Positions 17,399-26,317 of a DNA stretch of 64,000 nt are shown piece after piece. The stretch lies in assembly GCF_002205795.1 (NCBI RefSeq), contig NZ_NIUY01000001.1, forward strand, positions 620,001-684,000. Reading direction: 5' to 3'. The notes below the pieces were generated by a model. The model did no database searches and had not been told where the DNA came from. It saw only the letters and a program-made list of their open reading frames with translations. The position numbers and the translations under genes are program-made. Every line of letters begins with the position of its first letter. Within the stretch, counting starts at the first letter, position 1. The stretch is from Chryseobacterium sp. VAUSW3 (GTDB lineage: Bacteria > Bacteroidota > Bacteroidia > Flavobacteriales > Weeksellaceae).

Positions 17399-17989
17399 TT
17401 ATCGGGTTAAAATAATATGATGTTGATCCATGATTTTTCTCAGGTTGATGAGCGCATAACGCACGCGGCCCAAAGTTGTATTGATGCTGGTCTCGGTTTG
17501 ATCTGCAATTTCTTTAAAACTTAACCCATCGAAAAACCTCAGCTTGATAACTTCCTGCTGATTCTCTGGCAAAAACACCAGCATCCGCGTTAAATCGTGC
17601 TGAATTTGCTCGCTGATGAGTTTTTCTTCAATATTTTCTTCGTTACCGGAAATCAGATCAAAAATCGAAAATTCGTCGTTATCATAAGAAGTTTCTGAAA
17701 CTTTAATATGTTTTGATTTCACACGGTAATGATCGATAATGAGGTTGTGGGCGATTCTTTTTGCCCAGAGAATGAATTTCCCTTCTTCGTTGTATCGCCC
17801 TTCTTTCAGCGTGACAATGATTTTCATAAAGGTATCCTGAAAGATATCGTTTGCCAGATCTTCATCCATCAATTTATAAAAAATGAAGGAAAAGAGATCT
17901 TTTTGATGCCGCTCTATAAGAATTGAAAGGGTTTTTTCGTTACCATTACGGTACTCGGAAATCAACCAGCTATCTGTATGTGTTTTCAT
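17399..17989 (-). CDS. ECF-like sigma-70 family RNA polymerase sigma factor
   Basis: A 196-residue two-domain sigma factor. Region 2 includes DEDLANDIFQDTFMKI and FILWAKRIAHNLIIDHYR. Region 4 ends in a helix-turn-helix with LPENQQEVIKLRFFDGLSF and IADQTETSINTTLGRVRYAL. There is no region 1.1 or 3, as in the ECF group. No anti-sigma gene is adjacent: the downstream neighbour is a 44-codon ORF and the upstream one a secreted protein. It may therefore be controlled by its own synthesis or by a distant partner. Target promoters are unknown. Confidence 0.92.
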   Translation of the reverse strand: MKTHTDSWLISEYRNGNEKTLSILIERHQKDLFSFIFYKLMDEDLANDIFQDTFMKIIVTLKEGRYNEEGKFILWAKRIAHNLIIDHYRVKSKHIKVSETSYDNDEFSIFDLISGNEENIEEKLISEQIQHDLTRMLVFLPENQQEVIKLRFFDGLSFKEIADQTETSINTTLGRVRYALINLRKIMDQHHIILTR

Positions 17990-18161
17990 AACCTACTTCT
18001 GTTTTGTAACCCGTACATCATCCCGATTATTGAATCAGGTTGTGTTTAACAGGCTTATTGTAAGAAGTAAAGTTTAATCGATAGCAATTGATTTATTTGG
18101 TGTGTAAAAATAATAAAAAAGTTAATACTCTGTTAAAAATTAAGGAGAATTTAAAGATAAT

Positions 18162-18653
18162 TTATTTTTTTAACAGATCATTTAACATTACAAGCGGAAG
18201 ATTGAGGGTAAAATTTATATTTAATCCTTTTAATTCTTTTCCGTTAATTCCCGAATTATCGATTGGGAATGCGTACCCTCCGGTTAAGTCGATGATTCCG
18301 AACAAGGTAGCTCCAATTTTAGGTGCGATATATTTTGTTGTAGCTTCTGCTCCTGCCAGAAAATAATAGGAATGATATAAATCGACATTTCTTTCAAAAT
18401 TGATTAAAATATCACCCTGTATTTTCGGTAGTACAGCAAATTTACCATTAGCCGAACCGAGCAATGCGGCAGCGCCGACACGGTAAATCGTATCATCATT
18501 TTCTAAAAAAAGCAACCTCCCGCCCAGTTCTGCAAAACTCTGGTTCTGGTAAACATAGCCCACATGAATGAGTTTATGCATGGTAAACTGCGCCTTTGCA
18601 GATTGGTTTGCAAGCATTATCAGCAGCGCTGTAAATCCCAGAATTTTCTTCAT
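18162..18653 (-). CDS. Secreted or outer-membrane protein, function unknown
   Basis: A 163-residue protein with a signal peptide (residues 1-22, ending SAKAQ). The rest consists of alternating polar/hydrophobic strands with aromatic residues (for example YHSYYFLAGAEATTKYIAP and LFGIIDLTGGYAF), consistent with a small outer-membrane beta-barrel or beta-sandwich. No sorting tail or lipobox is present. I do not recognise the family. It lies between the sigma factor and metK, downstream of the metK terminator, so it is probably transcribed on its own. Confidence 0.75.
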   Translation of the reverse strand: MKKILGFTALLIMLANQSAKAQFTMHKLIHVGYVYQNQSFAELGGRLLFLENDDTIYRVGAAALLGSANGKFAVLPKIQGDILINFERNVDLYHSYYFLAGAEATTKYIAPKIGATLFGIIDLTGGYAFPIDNSGINGKELKGLNINFTLNLPLVMLNDLLKK

Positions 18654-18680
18654 TGTAAGATTTTAGATGGTGGTAAAGGT

Positions 18681-18718
18681 AAAAAAAAACTGCTTTATCC
18701 TTTCGAATAAAGCAGTTT
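18681..18718 (-). terminator. Intrinsic terminator of metK
   Basis: A perfect 12-bp stem (18687-18698 with 18707-18718) with an 8-nt loop. On the minus strand it runs into nine T residues. It starts 19 nt after the metK stop. Confidence 0.92.
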
Positions 18719-18737
18719 AAAATATTTATCTCTGGAA

Positions 18738-20018
18738 TTAAATGCCGAACTCTTTTTTAATTTCGTCTACTTTGTCTAACTTTTCCCAGGTGAAAAATTC
18801 CAGATTATCGATCGTTAATTCATTCTTTTTTCCTTTATTAAAAGTTTTGCTTCCAACATAAGCATCTCTTCCCATATGCCCGTAAGAAGCTGTTTCCTGA
18901 TAAATTGGGTTTCTCAGTTTCAGATTCTGCTCAATGGCATAAGGTCTGAGATCGAAAATCTTCTGAACTTTTTCGGCAATTTCCCCATCGTGGAAGTTTA
19001 CTTTTGAAGTTCCGTACGTATTGATATAAAGTCCACAAGGCTCTGCGACACCAATCGCATAAGAAACCTGAACAAGAACTTCGTCTGCAATACCTGCTGC
19101 TACAAGATTTTTTGCGATGTGTCTTACCGCATACGCAGCACTTCTGTCAACTTTAGAAGGATCTTTTCCGGAGAATGCACCACCACCGTGGGCACCTTTT
19201 CCACCGTAGGTATCAACGATAATTTTTCGTCCTGTTAATCCGGTATCTCCGTGAGGCCCGCCGATGACAAATTTACCGGTAGGGTTAATGTGATATTTGA
19301 TTTTATCATTGAAAAGCGCCTGAATTTCTGGTTTTTGCGCAGATCTAACTTTCGGGATAAGAATTTCGATGATATCTTTTCGGATTTTAGCAAGCATTGC
19401 ATCATCACTCCCGAACTCGTCGTGCTGCGTAGATAAAACGATAGAGTCGATTCGTACAGGTTTGTGATCATCAGAATATTCTATGGTTACCTGAGATTTG
19501 GCATCGGGACGCAGATATGGAATCGCGTCGCTTTCCCGCCGCAATTTTGATAGTTCACGTAGAATGGTGTGCGCTAAATCCAAAGCAAGCGGCATGTAGT
19601 TTTCAGTTTCGTTGGTAGCATACCCGAACATCATTCCCTGGTCTCCGGCTCCCTGTGCATCTGCTTTTGTCTCGAAATCTGCATTATCATGAGCACGCTC
19701 AACTCCCTGATTAATATCTGGCGACTGTTCGTGAATTGCAGAAATTACGCCACAGGAATCTCCGTTGAACATATATTCGCCTTTTGTATAACCAATTTCG
19801 TTAATTACTTTTCGGGCAATATCCTGCACATCAAGGTAAGCCTCAGACTTTACTTCACCGGCCAAAACGACCTGTCCGGTAGTTACCAAAGTTTCGCAGG
19901 CCACTTTTGAATTGGGGTCATACGCCAAAAAATTATCAATAAGAGCGTCGGAAATTTGGTCTGCAATTTTATCAGGATGGCCTTCTGAAACAGATTCGGA
20001 TGTAAATAGATAGGACAT
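18738..20018 (-). CDS. metK: S-adenosylmethionine synthetase
   Basis: Makes SAM from methionine and ATP. A 426-residue member of the bacterial MAT family with [18 protein letters not shown] at the N-terminus, the hexapeptide-type motif [12 protein letters not shown], and the P-loop-like [19 protein letters not shown]. It is about 40 residues longer than E. coli MetK because of insertions in the central domain (around residues 155-200), a usual Flavobacteriia feature. A near-consensus promoter lies upstream and leaves a leader of about 135 nt. A strong terminator closes the gene, so it is monocistronic. Confidence 0.97.
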   Translation of the reverse strand: MSYLFTSESVSEGHPDKIADQISDALIDNFLAYDPNSKVACETLVTTGQVVLAGEVKSEAYLDVQDIARKVINEIGYTKGEYMFNGDSCGVISAIHEQSPDINQGVERAHDNADFETKADAQGAGDQGMMFGYATNETENYMPLALDLAHTILRELSKLRRESDAIPYLRPDAKSQVTIEYSDDHKPVRIDSIVLSTQHDEFGSDDAMLAKIRKDIIEILIPKVRSAQKPEIQALFNDKIKYHINPTGKFVIGGPHGDTGLTGRKIIVDTYGGKGAHGGGAFSGKDPSKVDRSAAYAVRHIAKNLVAAGIADEVLVQVSYAIGVAEPCGLYINTYGTSKVNFHDGEIAEKVQKIFDLRPYAIEQNLKLRNPIYQETASYGHMGRDAYVGSKTFNKGKKNELTIDNLEFFTWEKLDKVDEIKKEFGI

Positions 20019-20157
20019 ATTTCTTTTGTTTTATTTAATTAAAATTTAAGAAAAAAGGTAGAATGATTACAAAAGAAACTAAAATAGAAATTCTGTTTTA
20101 GCATTTTTTATGGAGGTTGCAATCAGTTCAAATTTTTCCTCATGAAATTATCGTCTG

Positions 20158-20187
20158 CAAATTTAAAGATATTTGTTGAAACACAAA
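20158..20187 (-). promoter_or_regulatory. metK promoter (TTTG-N18-TAAATTTG)
   Basis: On the minus strand TTTG (20187-20184) is followed 18 nt later by TAAATTTG (20165-20158), then C. Both elements match the Bacteroidota sigma-A consensus. Transcription would begin near 20154, leaving an untranslated leader of about 135 nt before metK. Confidence 0.75.
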
Positions 20188-20207
20188 ACTTATTCACCTA
20201 ATTAAAA

Positions 20208-21155
20208 TCATTGTGGTTTTATGCTTACATACTCCTCCGGATTTTTATTATAATTCAGTTTTTCAGCCAGGGAATTCTTAACCGAAAGCGCCATTTCGTC
20301 TAAAATTTTCTGCTTATACGTTGGCTTATAATAAATTAAACTGATTTCGCGATACGGAAACGGCTTTCTGAAGCGCGCAATTTTTTCTTTCTGTAAATCA
20401 GACAACTGCGGAATCGCAAGTTCGGGAAGAATAGTAATTCCCCCAACCTTATCCACCATCTGAATTAATGTGTTGATGTTTGAAGCAAGAAAATCGAGAT
20501 TTTTAGGCTTTAAAGAGTTTTCTTTCAGAGGACAAATGTTTTCAAACTGTGTACGAAGACAGTTTCCTTCTTCCAGAAGCCAGACTTTATTGCTGTCGAG
20601 TTCTTCAGGAACAACAAAGGAATCATCTTTGGTTGTACTTTCCGAAGAGTAAATCATCAGTTCTTCATTAAAGAGAAAATGTTGGTAAAATTCGTTCGCA
20701 GTATCATACGGTGTGGAAATAATTCCTGCATCTAATTCGCCAGATTTTAGGGCTTTGATGATACTGTCCGTCGTCATTTCCTTTACATTAAGTTCTATTT
20801 TTGGATTTTCATGTAAAAAATCAAAAATCTCGCTTGGAAGTATATAACTGGAAACCGTTGGAATAATCCCCAGATTAAGCTTACCGGCCAAAACATTATT
20901 CAGTAGACTTGCCTTGTTGCGCAATTCATTTACCGCATCGATCACCCTTTTGGCTTCTTCAATAATTTGAACTCCAACATCAGTCGTGCGGATGGGATGC
21001 GTGGTTCGGTCGAAAATTTTTACATCCAACTCATCCTCAAATTTCTGAATCATGGCGCTAAGTGTGGGCTGCGTAATAAAACACGCCTGCGCCGCTTTAC
21101 CAAAATGTTTGTATTTATCTACCGCGATAAGATATTCTAATTGCTGAATGTTCAT
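20208..21155 (-). CDS. oxyR: OxyR hydrogen-peroxide-sensing LysR regulator
   Basis: A LysR-family activator of 315 residues. The winged HTH at 1-60 includes YKHFGKAAQACFITQPTLS. The effector domain carries the two redox cysteines exactly at C199 and C208 (NCLRTQFENIC), the same numbers as in E. coli OxyR, where they form the regulatory disulfide. ILPELAIPQL is also OxyR-like. It should sense peroxide in the cytosol and activate antioxidant genes. It is divergent from katA with a 109-bp shared control region, a classic arrangement. Its own -7 box lies about 20 nt upstream. Confidence 0.95.
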   Translation of the reverse strand: MNIQQLEYLIAVDKYKHFGKAAQACFITQPTLSAMIQKFEDELDVKIFDRTTHPIRTTDVGVQIIEEAKRVIDAVNELRNKASLLNNVLAGKLNLGIIPTVSSYILPSEIFDFLHENPKIELNVKEMTTDSIIKALKSGELDAGIISTPYDTANEFYQHFLFNEELMIYSSESTTKDDSFVVPEELDSNKVWLLEEGNCLRTQFENICPLKENSLKPKNLDFLASNINTLIQMVDKVGGITILPELAIPQLSDLQKEKIARFRKPFPYREISLIYYKPTYKQKILDEMALSVKNSLAEKLNYNKNPEEYVSIKPQ

Positions 21156-21167
21156 TTGATTAAGTTT

Positions 21168-21183
21168 ATCTATTACAAAGATA
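21168..21183 (-). promoter_or_regulatory. oxyR -7 box with overlapping imperfect palindrome
   Basis: The minus strand reads TATCTTTG (21183-21176), an exact TAnnTTTG box 21 nt from the oxyR start. It overlaps ATCT-N7-AGAT (21168-21182), a short dyad of the LysR T-N11-A kind. OxyR binding here, giving autorepression, would be typical but is inferred. Confidence 0.5.
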
Positions 21184-21237
21184 CGTTGTTTTCTTCATTT
21201 TGCCCGAAATTAAAGCCTGCTAAAGCACTAAAATCCT

Positions 21238-21245
21238 TAAATTTG
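21238..21245 (+). promoter_or_regulatory. katA -7 box without a -33 element
   Basis: TAAATTTG matches the consensus -7 element 19 nt before the katA ATG. No TTTG or TTG is present 17-23 nt upstream, as expected for a promoter that needs an activator such as OxyR. Confidence 0.5.
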
Positions 21246-21264
21246 TTACTTTAAAAAGTTAATC

Positions 21265-22761
21265 ATGGACTCAAAAAAACTTACTTCCGGCTCAGGAGCG
21301 CCCTACTTCGAACATCAGGATTCCCAGACTGTTGGCAGTAGAGGGCCCGTTTTACTGCAGGATTTTATGCTTCAGGAAAATTTAGCTCATTTCGTAAGAG
21401 AACGTATTCCTGAAAGAGTTGTTCATGCCAAAGGCAGCGGCGCTTACGGAAAGTTTACCGTAACACATGATATTTCGAAATACACAAAAGCAAAACTCTT
21501 CGCTAAAGTTGGAAACCAGTGCAGGATGTTTGCCAGATTCTCCACCGTAGGCGGTGAAAAAGGCAGCGCAGATACAGAACGGGACCCAAGAGGTTTTGCA
21601 TTGAAATTTTATACTGAAGACGGAAACTGGGATTTAGTGGGCAATAACACGCCTGTTTTTTTCATTAAAGATGCCAAAAAATTTCCCGATTTTATTCATA
21701 CCCAAAAGAGAGTTCCAAAAACAAATTTGAAGAGCGCTACCATGATGTGGGATTTTTGGAGTCTGAATCCAGAATCACTTCACCAGGTACTGATTTTAAT
21801 GTCGGATCGCGGGACACCTTATGGCTACCGACATATGCATGGTTTCGGATCACACACTTTTTCAATGATTAATCTCGATAACGAAAGAGTTTGGGTGAAA
21901 TTTCATTTTAAAACACAACAGGGTATTAAAAATTTCAGTCACGACGACGCGGTAAAAATGAAAGGCGAAAACCCTGATTTTGCGCAGGAAGATTTAGTCA
22001 CGGCAATCGAAAACGGAAATTTCCCGAAATGGACACTTTATATTCAGGTAATGACTGAGGAACAGGCAAAAGAATTCCGCTGGAATCCGTTTGATGTTAC
22101 AAAAGTTTGGCTGAAAAACGAATTCCCACTTATCGAAGTCGGTGAAATGGAACTGAACGAGATTCCTGCCAACTTCTTTGCCCATGTAGAACAGGCAACA
22201 TTTTCGCCAAGCAATTTGATTAACGGAATCAGTTTTTCACCTGATAAAATGTTGCAGGGAAGAGTATTTTCTTATCCCGACGCGCACCGTTACCGTGTGG
22301 GCGTTAATGCAAATCAACTTGAGGTAAACCGGTGTCCGTTTGCGGTTAACAATTATCAGAGAGATGGTGCAATGGCAGATTCCAGCAGATATAATGATAT
22401 GCCAAATTACTTCCCTAACAGTTTTGATGATATAAAGCCCGATCCGCAGTACAAAAATTTCGAGTACGATTTAGACAGCACCAACGTGGCACATTTCAAC
22501 CGAAATGAAGACGACGACGACCATTACACCCAACCCGGCTTGCTTTACACCAAAGCAATGAATCAGGAAGACCGCGATCGTCTTATTTACAATATCATCA
22601 GTTCCATGCGAGGAATTTCGGGACCGAAGAGAGATGAAATCATTAACCGTCAGCTCTGCCATTTCTTCCGAGCAAACATTGAATTGGGGATGAAAATTGC
22701 GATGGGATTGCAGATCAATATCGATGCAAATATGATGAATCACTCGAAAACTGAGTTTTAA
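21265..22761 (+). CDS. katA: Monofunctional haem catalase (small subunit, clade 3-like)
   Basis: Dismutates hydrogen peroxide to water and oxygen. A 498-residue protein, the size of small-subunit catalases. The distal histidine is H54 in RVVHAKGSGAYG and the distal asparagine is N127 in LVGNNTPVFF. The proximal haem-ligand tyrosine is Y337 in RVFSYPDAHRYR, with R333 stabilising it. FARFSTVGGEKGSAD is also conserved. There is no signal peptide, so it should be cytosolic. It is divergent from oxyR and probably under its control. Confidence 0.97.
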   Translation: MDSKKLTSGSGAPYFEHQDSQTVGSRGPVLLQDFMLQENLAHFVRERIPERVVHAKGSGAYGKFTVTHDISKYTKAKLFAKVGNQCRMFARFSTVGGEKGSADTERDPRGFALKFYTEDGNWDLVGNNTPVFFIKDAKKFPDFIHTQKRVPKTNLKSATMMWDFWSLNPESLHQVLILMSDRGTPYGYRHMHGFGSHTFSMINLDNERVWVKFHFKTQQGIKNFSHDDAVKMKGENPDFAQEDLVTAIENGNFPKWTLYIQVMTEEQAKEFRWNPFDVTKVWLKNEFPLIEVGEMELNEIPANFFAHVEQATFSPSNLINGISFSPDKMLQGRVFSYPDAHRYRVGVNANQLEVNRCPFAVNNYQRDGAMADSSRYNDMPNYFPNSFDDIKPDPQYKNFEYDLDSTNVAHFNRNEDDDDHYTQPGLLYTKAMNQEDRDRLIYNIISSMRGISGPKRDEIINRQLCHFFRANIELGMKIAMGLQINIDANMMNHSKTEF

Positions 22762-22843
22762 TTTCCTCATTTAAAGCATCAAAGCTTGAACAGCTCGAAA
22801 AAAAGAACTAATTTGCGAAAAACCGAATAAAAGCAACATAAAG

Positions 22844-23611
22844 ATGAATTTCGAAAATATTATCCTTGAAAATGAGGACAAAACCGCTCTCATCACAATC
22901 AACCGTCCGGAAAGCCTTAATGCACTGAATTATAAAACTATACAGGAATTAAGCAATGCTTTTGAAAACCTAAATAATGATTCTTCCGTTCGTGTTATAA
23001 TTTTAACCGGAAGTGGCGAAAAATCTTTCGTTGCGGGTGCAGATATCAAAGAATTTGCAGACTTCGGAACAAATGAAGCAGAAAACTTAGCAAGAAACGG
23101 CCAGCAAACACTTTTCAACAAAATTGAAAATCTCGGTAAACCCGTAATTGCGGCTGTAAACGGATTTGCGCTGGGTGGCGGATTAGAACTTGCCATGGCC
23201 TGCCATATCCGTTACGCATCACAAAATGCTAAACTCGGACTTCCGGAAGTGACTTTAGGACTTATTCCAGGTTACGGAGGCACCCAAAGACTACCTCAAC
23301 TGGTAGGAAAAGGCATTGCAAACGAACTTATTTTTTCCGCAAAAATGATAAGCGCAGAACGAGCGAAAGAAATTGGCCTGGTAAACGAAGTTTTTAGTTC
23401 TGAAGAAATTTTACCAAAAACAAAGGAACTTGCTTCATTAATTGCGAGAAATTCACCGATGGGAATCTCGAAAGCAATCGCAGCAGTAAACCTTGCCGGA
23501 ACCAAAGAAGGTTTTGAAAGAGAGATAAAATCCTTCGGCGAACTCTTCGAAATGGAAGATAAAAAAGAAGGAGTTGCCGCATTTTTAGAAAAAAGAAAAC
23601 CGGCTTTTTAA
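22844..23611 (+). CDS. Enoyl-CoA hydratase/isomerase family protein
   Basis: A crotonase-fold enzyme of 255 residues. The oxyanion-hole strand AGADIKEF (64-71) and the catalytic glutamates E115 (GGGLELAMAC) and E135 (LPEVTLGLIPGYGGTQRL) are present, as expected for hydration of trans-2-enoyl-CoA in fatty-acid or amino-acid breakdown. The C-terminal helix ends EKRKPAF. The neighbours do not specify a pathway. A 3-hydroxybutyryl-CoA dehydratase or short-chain hydratase fits best. Confidence 0.92.
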   Translation: MNFENIILENEDKTALITINRPESLNALNYKTIQELSNAFENLNNDSSVRVIILTGSGEKSFVAGADIKEFADFGTNEAENLARNGQQTLFNKIENLGKPVIAAVNGFALGGGLELAMACHIRYASQNAKLGLPEVTLGLIPGYGGTQRLPQLVGKGIANELIFSAKMISAERAKEIGLVNEVFSSEEILPKTKELASLIARNSPMGISKAIAAVNLAGTKEGFEREIKSFGELFEMEDKKEGVAAFLEKRKPAF

Positions 23612-23640
23612 GGTAAACATTTAAATAAAATATTCTTTTT

Positions 23641-24066
23641 TTGGAATCTACTAAATTTGACAAAGCCTACCTGAAAATGGCGATGGAATGGGCAAAACTC
23701 TCCTACTGCAAAAGAAAACAGGTGGGCGCACTTATCGTAAAAGACCGGATGATTATTTCCGACGGTTATAACGGGACCCCATCAGGATTTGAAAACTGCT
23801 GCGAAGATGGTGCAGGAAAAACCCATTGGTACGTGCTTCATGCAGAAGCCAACGCTATTTTAAAATTAGCTGGTTCTACTCAGTCGGCAAAAGATGCCAC
23901 CCTCTATCTTACTTTATCGCCTTGCAAAGAGTGCAGCAAACTGGTTGTACAGGCGGGGATAAAAAAAATAGTTTACATGGATGATTATTCAGATAATGCC
24001 GGGGTCGAGTTTCTTCGGAATCATGGAATAGAAATTCTCCAAATTTCGAAAGAAAACCTTTTATAA
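23641..24066 (+). CDS. dCMP deaminase-like zinc deaminase
   Basis: A 141-residue cytidine/deoxycytidylate deaminase-fold protein. The zinc site is H67 and E69 in VLHAEAN with C95 and C98 in SPCKEC. The deoxynucleotide-binding loop SDGYNGTPSGFENC is typical of dCMP deaminases, which make dUMP for thymidylate synthesis; ComEB proteins share it. The start is TTG at 23641: the next ATG (residue 13) would remove the first helix that all family members have. It lies 29 nt after the enoyl-CoA hydratase and 13 nt before xerD. Confidence 0.9.
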   Translation: MESTKFDKAYLKMAMEWAKLSYCKRKQVGALIVKDRMIISDGYNGTPSGFENCCEDGAGKTHWYVLHAEANAILKLAGSTQSAKDATLYLTLSPCKECSKLVVQAGIKKIVYMDDYSDNAGVEFLRNHGIEILQISKENLL

Positions 24067-24079
24067 AAACACAAATACT

Positions 24080-24985
24080 ATGACCTGGGATGAAAAAATT
24101 AAAGATTTCGAAAATTTTCTAAGATTCGAAAGGAACTTTTCCGACAATACACTCGATGCCTATCTCCGCGACGTGAGAAAGCTACGTGATTTTGCAGAAT
24201 TTGACATGAATGATACCGGGCCGCTGGTTATAACTTACGAGAACATTCAGGAATTTCTCTATCACCTTTCCAAGAAAAAATTCAGCGAACGAACCCAAGC
24301 AAGATGGATCTCTTCCATAAAAGCTTTTTTTAAATATTTAGTTGAAGACGAAGCGCGTGAGGATAACCCGGCAACCCTTCTCGAAGGGCCAAAACTCGGA
24401 CTTTATCTTCCGGATACTTTAAGTTTTGATGATGTAAACAGAATCATTAAGGCCATTAATATTTCCACTGATTTAGGGCGCAGAAACCACTGCATGATCG
24501 AAGTACTTTACGGATGCGGACTACGGGTTTCGGAACTTATTGATCTGAAGATGTCGAATATCAACTTCAAAGAATCGTACCTAAAAGTCGAGGGAAAAGG
24601 AGACAAAGCCCGTTTTGTACCTTTGGCAGCTTATACTGCAGAACTCATCAAACAATATATTAAGGAAATCCGTTCGAAATATAAAATCAACAAAAAATGT
24701 GAAGACATCCTCTTCCTCAACAGCCGCGGATCTTCTATGTCGAGGGTGATTGTATTTATCATCATTAAAGAATTAACTGAAAAAGCCGGCATCAACAAGA
24801 AAATTTCACCGCATACCTTCCGCCATTCCTTTGCAACACATCTGCTGCAAAACGGCGCGGATTTAAGATATATTCAGGAAATGCTGGGGCATTCGAGCAT
24901 CACGACCACCGAAATTTATACCCACTTGAAAAACGAAGAACTTCGGGATGTCATTCTGAATTATCATCCGAGAAATAAAGAATAA
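24080..24985 (+). CDS. xerD: Site-specific tyrosine recombinase XerD
   Basis: A 301-residue tyrosine recombinase that resolves chromosome dimers at dif with XerC during division. It has an N-terminal SAM-like core-binding domain (1-100) and a C-terminal catalytic domain with R149 (GCGLRVSEL), K173 (GKGDKARFVP), H245 and R248 (PHTFRHSFATHLL), H271 (LGHSS) and the nucleophile Y280 (TTEIYTHL). The complete catalytic set and chromosomal setting favour the housekeeping enzyme over a mobile-element integrase. It abuts the next gene with no intervening base. Confidence 0.92.
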   Translation: MTWDEKIKDFENFLRFERNFSDNTLDAYLRDVRKLRDFAEFDMNDTGPLVITYENIQEFLYHLSKKKFSERTQARWISSIKAFFKYLVEDEAREDNPATLLEGPKLGLYLPDTLSFDDVNRIIKAINISTDLGRRNHCMIEVLYGCGLRVSELIDLKMSNINFKESYLKVEGKGDKARFVPLAAYTAELIKQYIKEIRSKYKINKKCEDILFLNSRGSSMSRVIVFIIIKELTEKAGINKKISPHTFRHSFATHLLQNGADLRYIQEMLGHSSITTTEIYTHLKNEELRDVILNYHPRNKE

Positions 24986-25498
24986 ATGGATTATCTTAAG
25001 TTTTGTCCGAAATGCGGCAATAAAAGCCTAAAATGGGACCAAGAGAAAAAATGGAACTGTAAAGTTTGCGATTATGTACTTTTTCACAATGTTGCAGGAG
25101 CGGTTGCTGTGGTGATTAAGTGTGGCGATGAAATTCTGCTGACGAGGCGTAATCAGGAACCTAAAAAAGGTAAACTCGATTTGGCCGGTGGTTTTGTAGA
25201 TCCAAAAGAAAGTGCTGAAGAAACCTGTGCTCGGGAACTTTTCGAAGAAATGAAGATGAGGATTGATATTTCAAAACTGAAATATCTCACCAGCCTACCC
25301 AACATTTATGAGTACAAAAACATCATTTACAACACTTTAGATCTTTTTTACGAATACGAATCAGATGAAAAATTTGAAGTAAATCTGGAAATTTCTGAAA
25401 TTTCTGAAACAATTTGGCTGAAAATTCAAGACATTAATCCAGATGATATTGCCTTCGATTCGCAACGCATCTTTCTGGAAAAATATAAAACCCTATAA
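24986..25498 (+). CDS. NUDIX hydrolase with N-terminal zinc ribbon
   Basis: A 170-residue protein. An N-terminal zinc ribbon (C7, C10, C25, C28) precedes a NUDIX fold with the box GGFVDPKESAEETCARELFEE (68-88), which binds Mg and cleaves nucleoside-diphosphate-X bonds. The usual glycine after the EE is replaced (EEMKM). The ribbon-NUDIX layout resembles NudC-like NADH/NAD-cap pyrophosphatases, but the NudC-specific downstream SQPWPFPxS motif is absent, so the substrate is open. Its ATG directly follows the xerD stop codon. Confidence 0.88.
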   Translation: MDYLKFCPKCGNKSLKWDQEKKWNCKVCDYVLFHNVAGAVAVVIKCGDEILLTRRNQEPKKGKLDLAGGFVDPKESAEETCARELFEEMKMRIDISKLKYLTSLPNIYEYKNIIYNTLDLFYEYESDEKFEVNLEISEISETIWLKIQDINPDDIAFDSQRIFLEKYKTL

Positions 25499-25520
25499 TT
25501 TTTAAGCGGAGTTTTATTTG

Positions 25521-25528
25521 TAATTTTG
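25521..25528 (+). promoter_or_regulatory. Candidate -7 box upstream of the RluA-type gene
   Basis: TAATTTTG matches TAnnTTTG and lies 19 nt upstream of the ATG at 25548. Only a T tract stands at the -33 distance. Confidence 0.35.
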
Positions 25529-25547
25529 AAGTCCCGAAATTTCATCC

Positions 25548-26252
25548 ATGCAGGAATCCCCAAATAACATCGAATCACAGATTGTTTTTGAAGACAACCA
25601 TCTTCTGATCATCAACAAAAAAACCGGTCAACTCGTGCAGGGTGACAAAACGGGCGATGCCTCACTGTTGTATTTAATTAAAGGTTTCATCAAAAAAAGA
25701 GACCAAAAACCAGGCAACGTCTTCCTTGGGCTGGTTCACAGAATCGACAGGCCAACTTCGGGACTTGTCATTTACGCAAAAACCTCAAAAGCACTTACCC
25801 GACTGACGCAAATGGTAAAAAACCGGGAAATAAAAAAGACGTATTGGGCGGTTGTTGCCAAAGAAATGATTCCCCAAAGCCAAAGGCTGGTTCATTATCT
25901 TCACAAAAACGAGAAAACAAACAAATCTACCGTTTTCATAAAACCTACAGAAAACGCGAAAGAATCGATACTCAACTATCAGATAATAAAAACTTTAGAT
26001 AACTTTCAGCTTCTTGAAGTTGATTTAGAAACAGGCCGGCATCACCAAATCCGCGCGCAACTTTCAAAAATTGGTGTTCCGATAAAAGGAGACTTAAAAT
26101 ATGGTTCACCCAGATCCAATCCCGATGGTGGCATTCATCTTCACGCGAGGAGATTAGAGTTTATTCATCCCGTCACCAAAGAGAATCTTGTAGTTGTAGC
26201 ACCTGTTCCGCAAAATGACTCAGTTTGGGCAGCTTGTGAAAGCGAAAATTAA
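25548..26252 (+). CDS. RluA-family pseudouridine synthase
   Basis: A 234-residue RNA pseudouridine synthase. The catalytic aspartate is D67 in GLVHRIDRPTSGL. GRHHQIRAQL and KGDLKYG are the other conserved family motifs. There is no N-terminal S4 domain, as in RluA/RluC-short or TruC-like enzymes that modify 23S rRNA or tRNA. Which uridine it modifies cannot be told. It has its own promoter box and a terminator overlapping the stop codon. Confidence 0.93.
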   Translation: MQESPNNIESQIVFEDNHLLIINKKTGQLVQGDKTGDASLLYLIKGFIKKRDQKPGNVFLGLVHRIDRPTSGLVIYAKTSKALTRLTQMVKNREIKKTYWAVVAKEMIPQSQRLVHYLHKNEKTNKSTVFIKPTENAKESILNYQIIKTLDNFQLLEVDLETGRHHQIRAQLSKIGVPIKGDLKYGSPRSNPDGGIHLHARRLEFIHPVTKENLVVVAPVPQNDSVWAACESEN

Positions 26253-26278
26253 AGTCTGAATCTTTTCAGGCTTTTTTT
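26251..26278 (+). terminator. Intrinsic terminator of the RluA-type gene
   Basis: A 10-bp stem (26251-26260 with 26265-26274, one T/G wobble) has a TCTT loop and is followed by a T run. It begins inside the stop codon. Confidence 0.85.
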
Positions 26279-26302
26279 GGCAGAAATAAATCCCTATTTT
26301 TG
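26276..26302 (+). promoter_or_regulatory. Candidate promoter of the GT4-flippase module
   Basis: TTTG at 26276-26279, within the terminator T run, precedes TATTTTTG at 26295-26302 by 15 nt. The spacing is shorter than the usual 17-23 nt. Transcription would begin only ~10 nt before the ATG at 26318. Confidence 0.4.
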
Positions 26303-26317
26303 TTTGTTTATAAAAGC

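Noticed and set aside
20019-20157. SAM riboswitch in the metK leader
   Set aside because: None of the known SAM-aptamer core sequences or stems could be found; only a weak hairpin.
24080-24985. Integrase of a mobile element
   Set aside because: Housekeeping XerD features, no flanking repeats, no cargo and core-gene neighbours.
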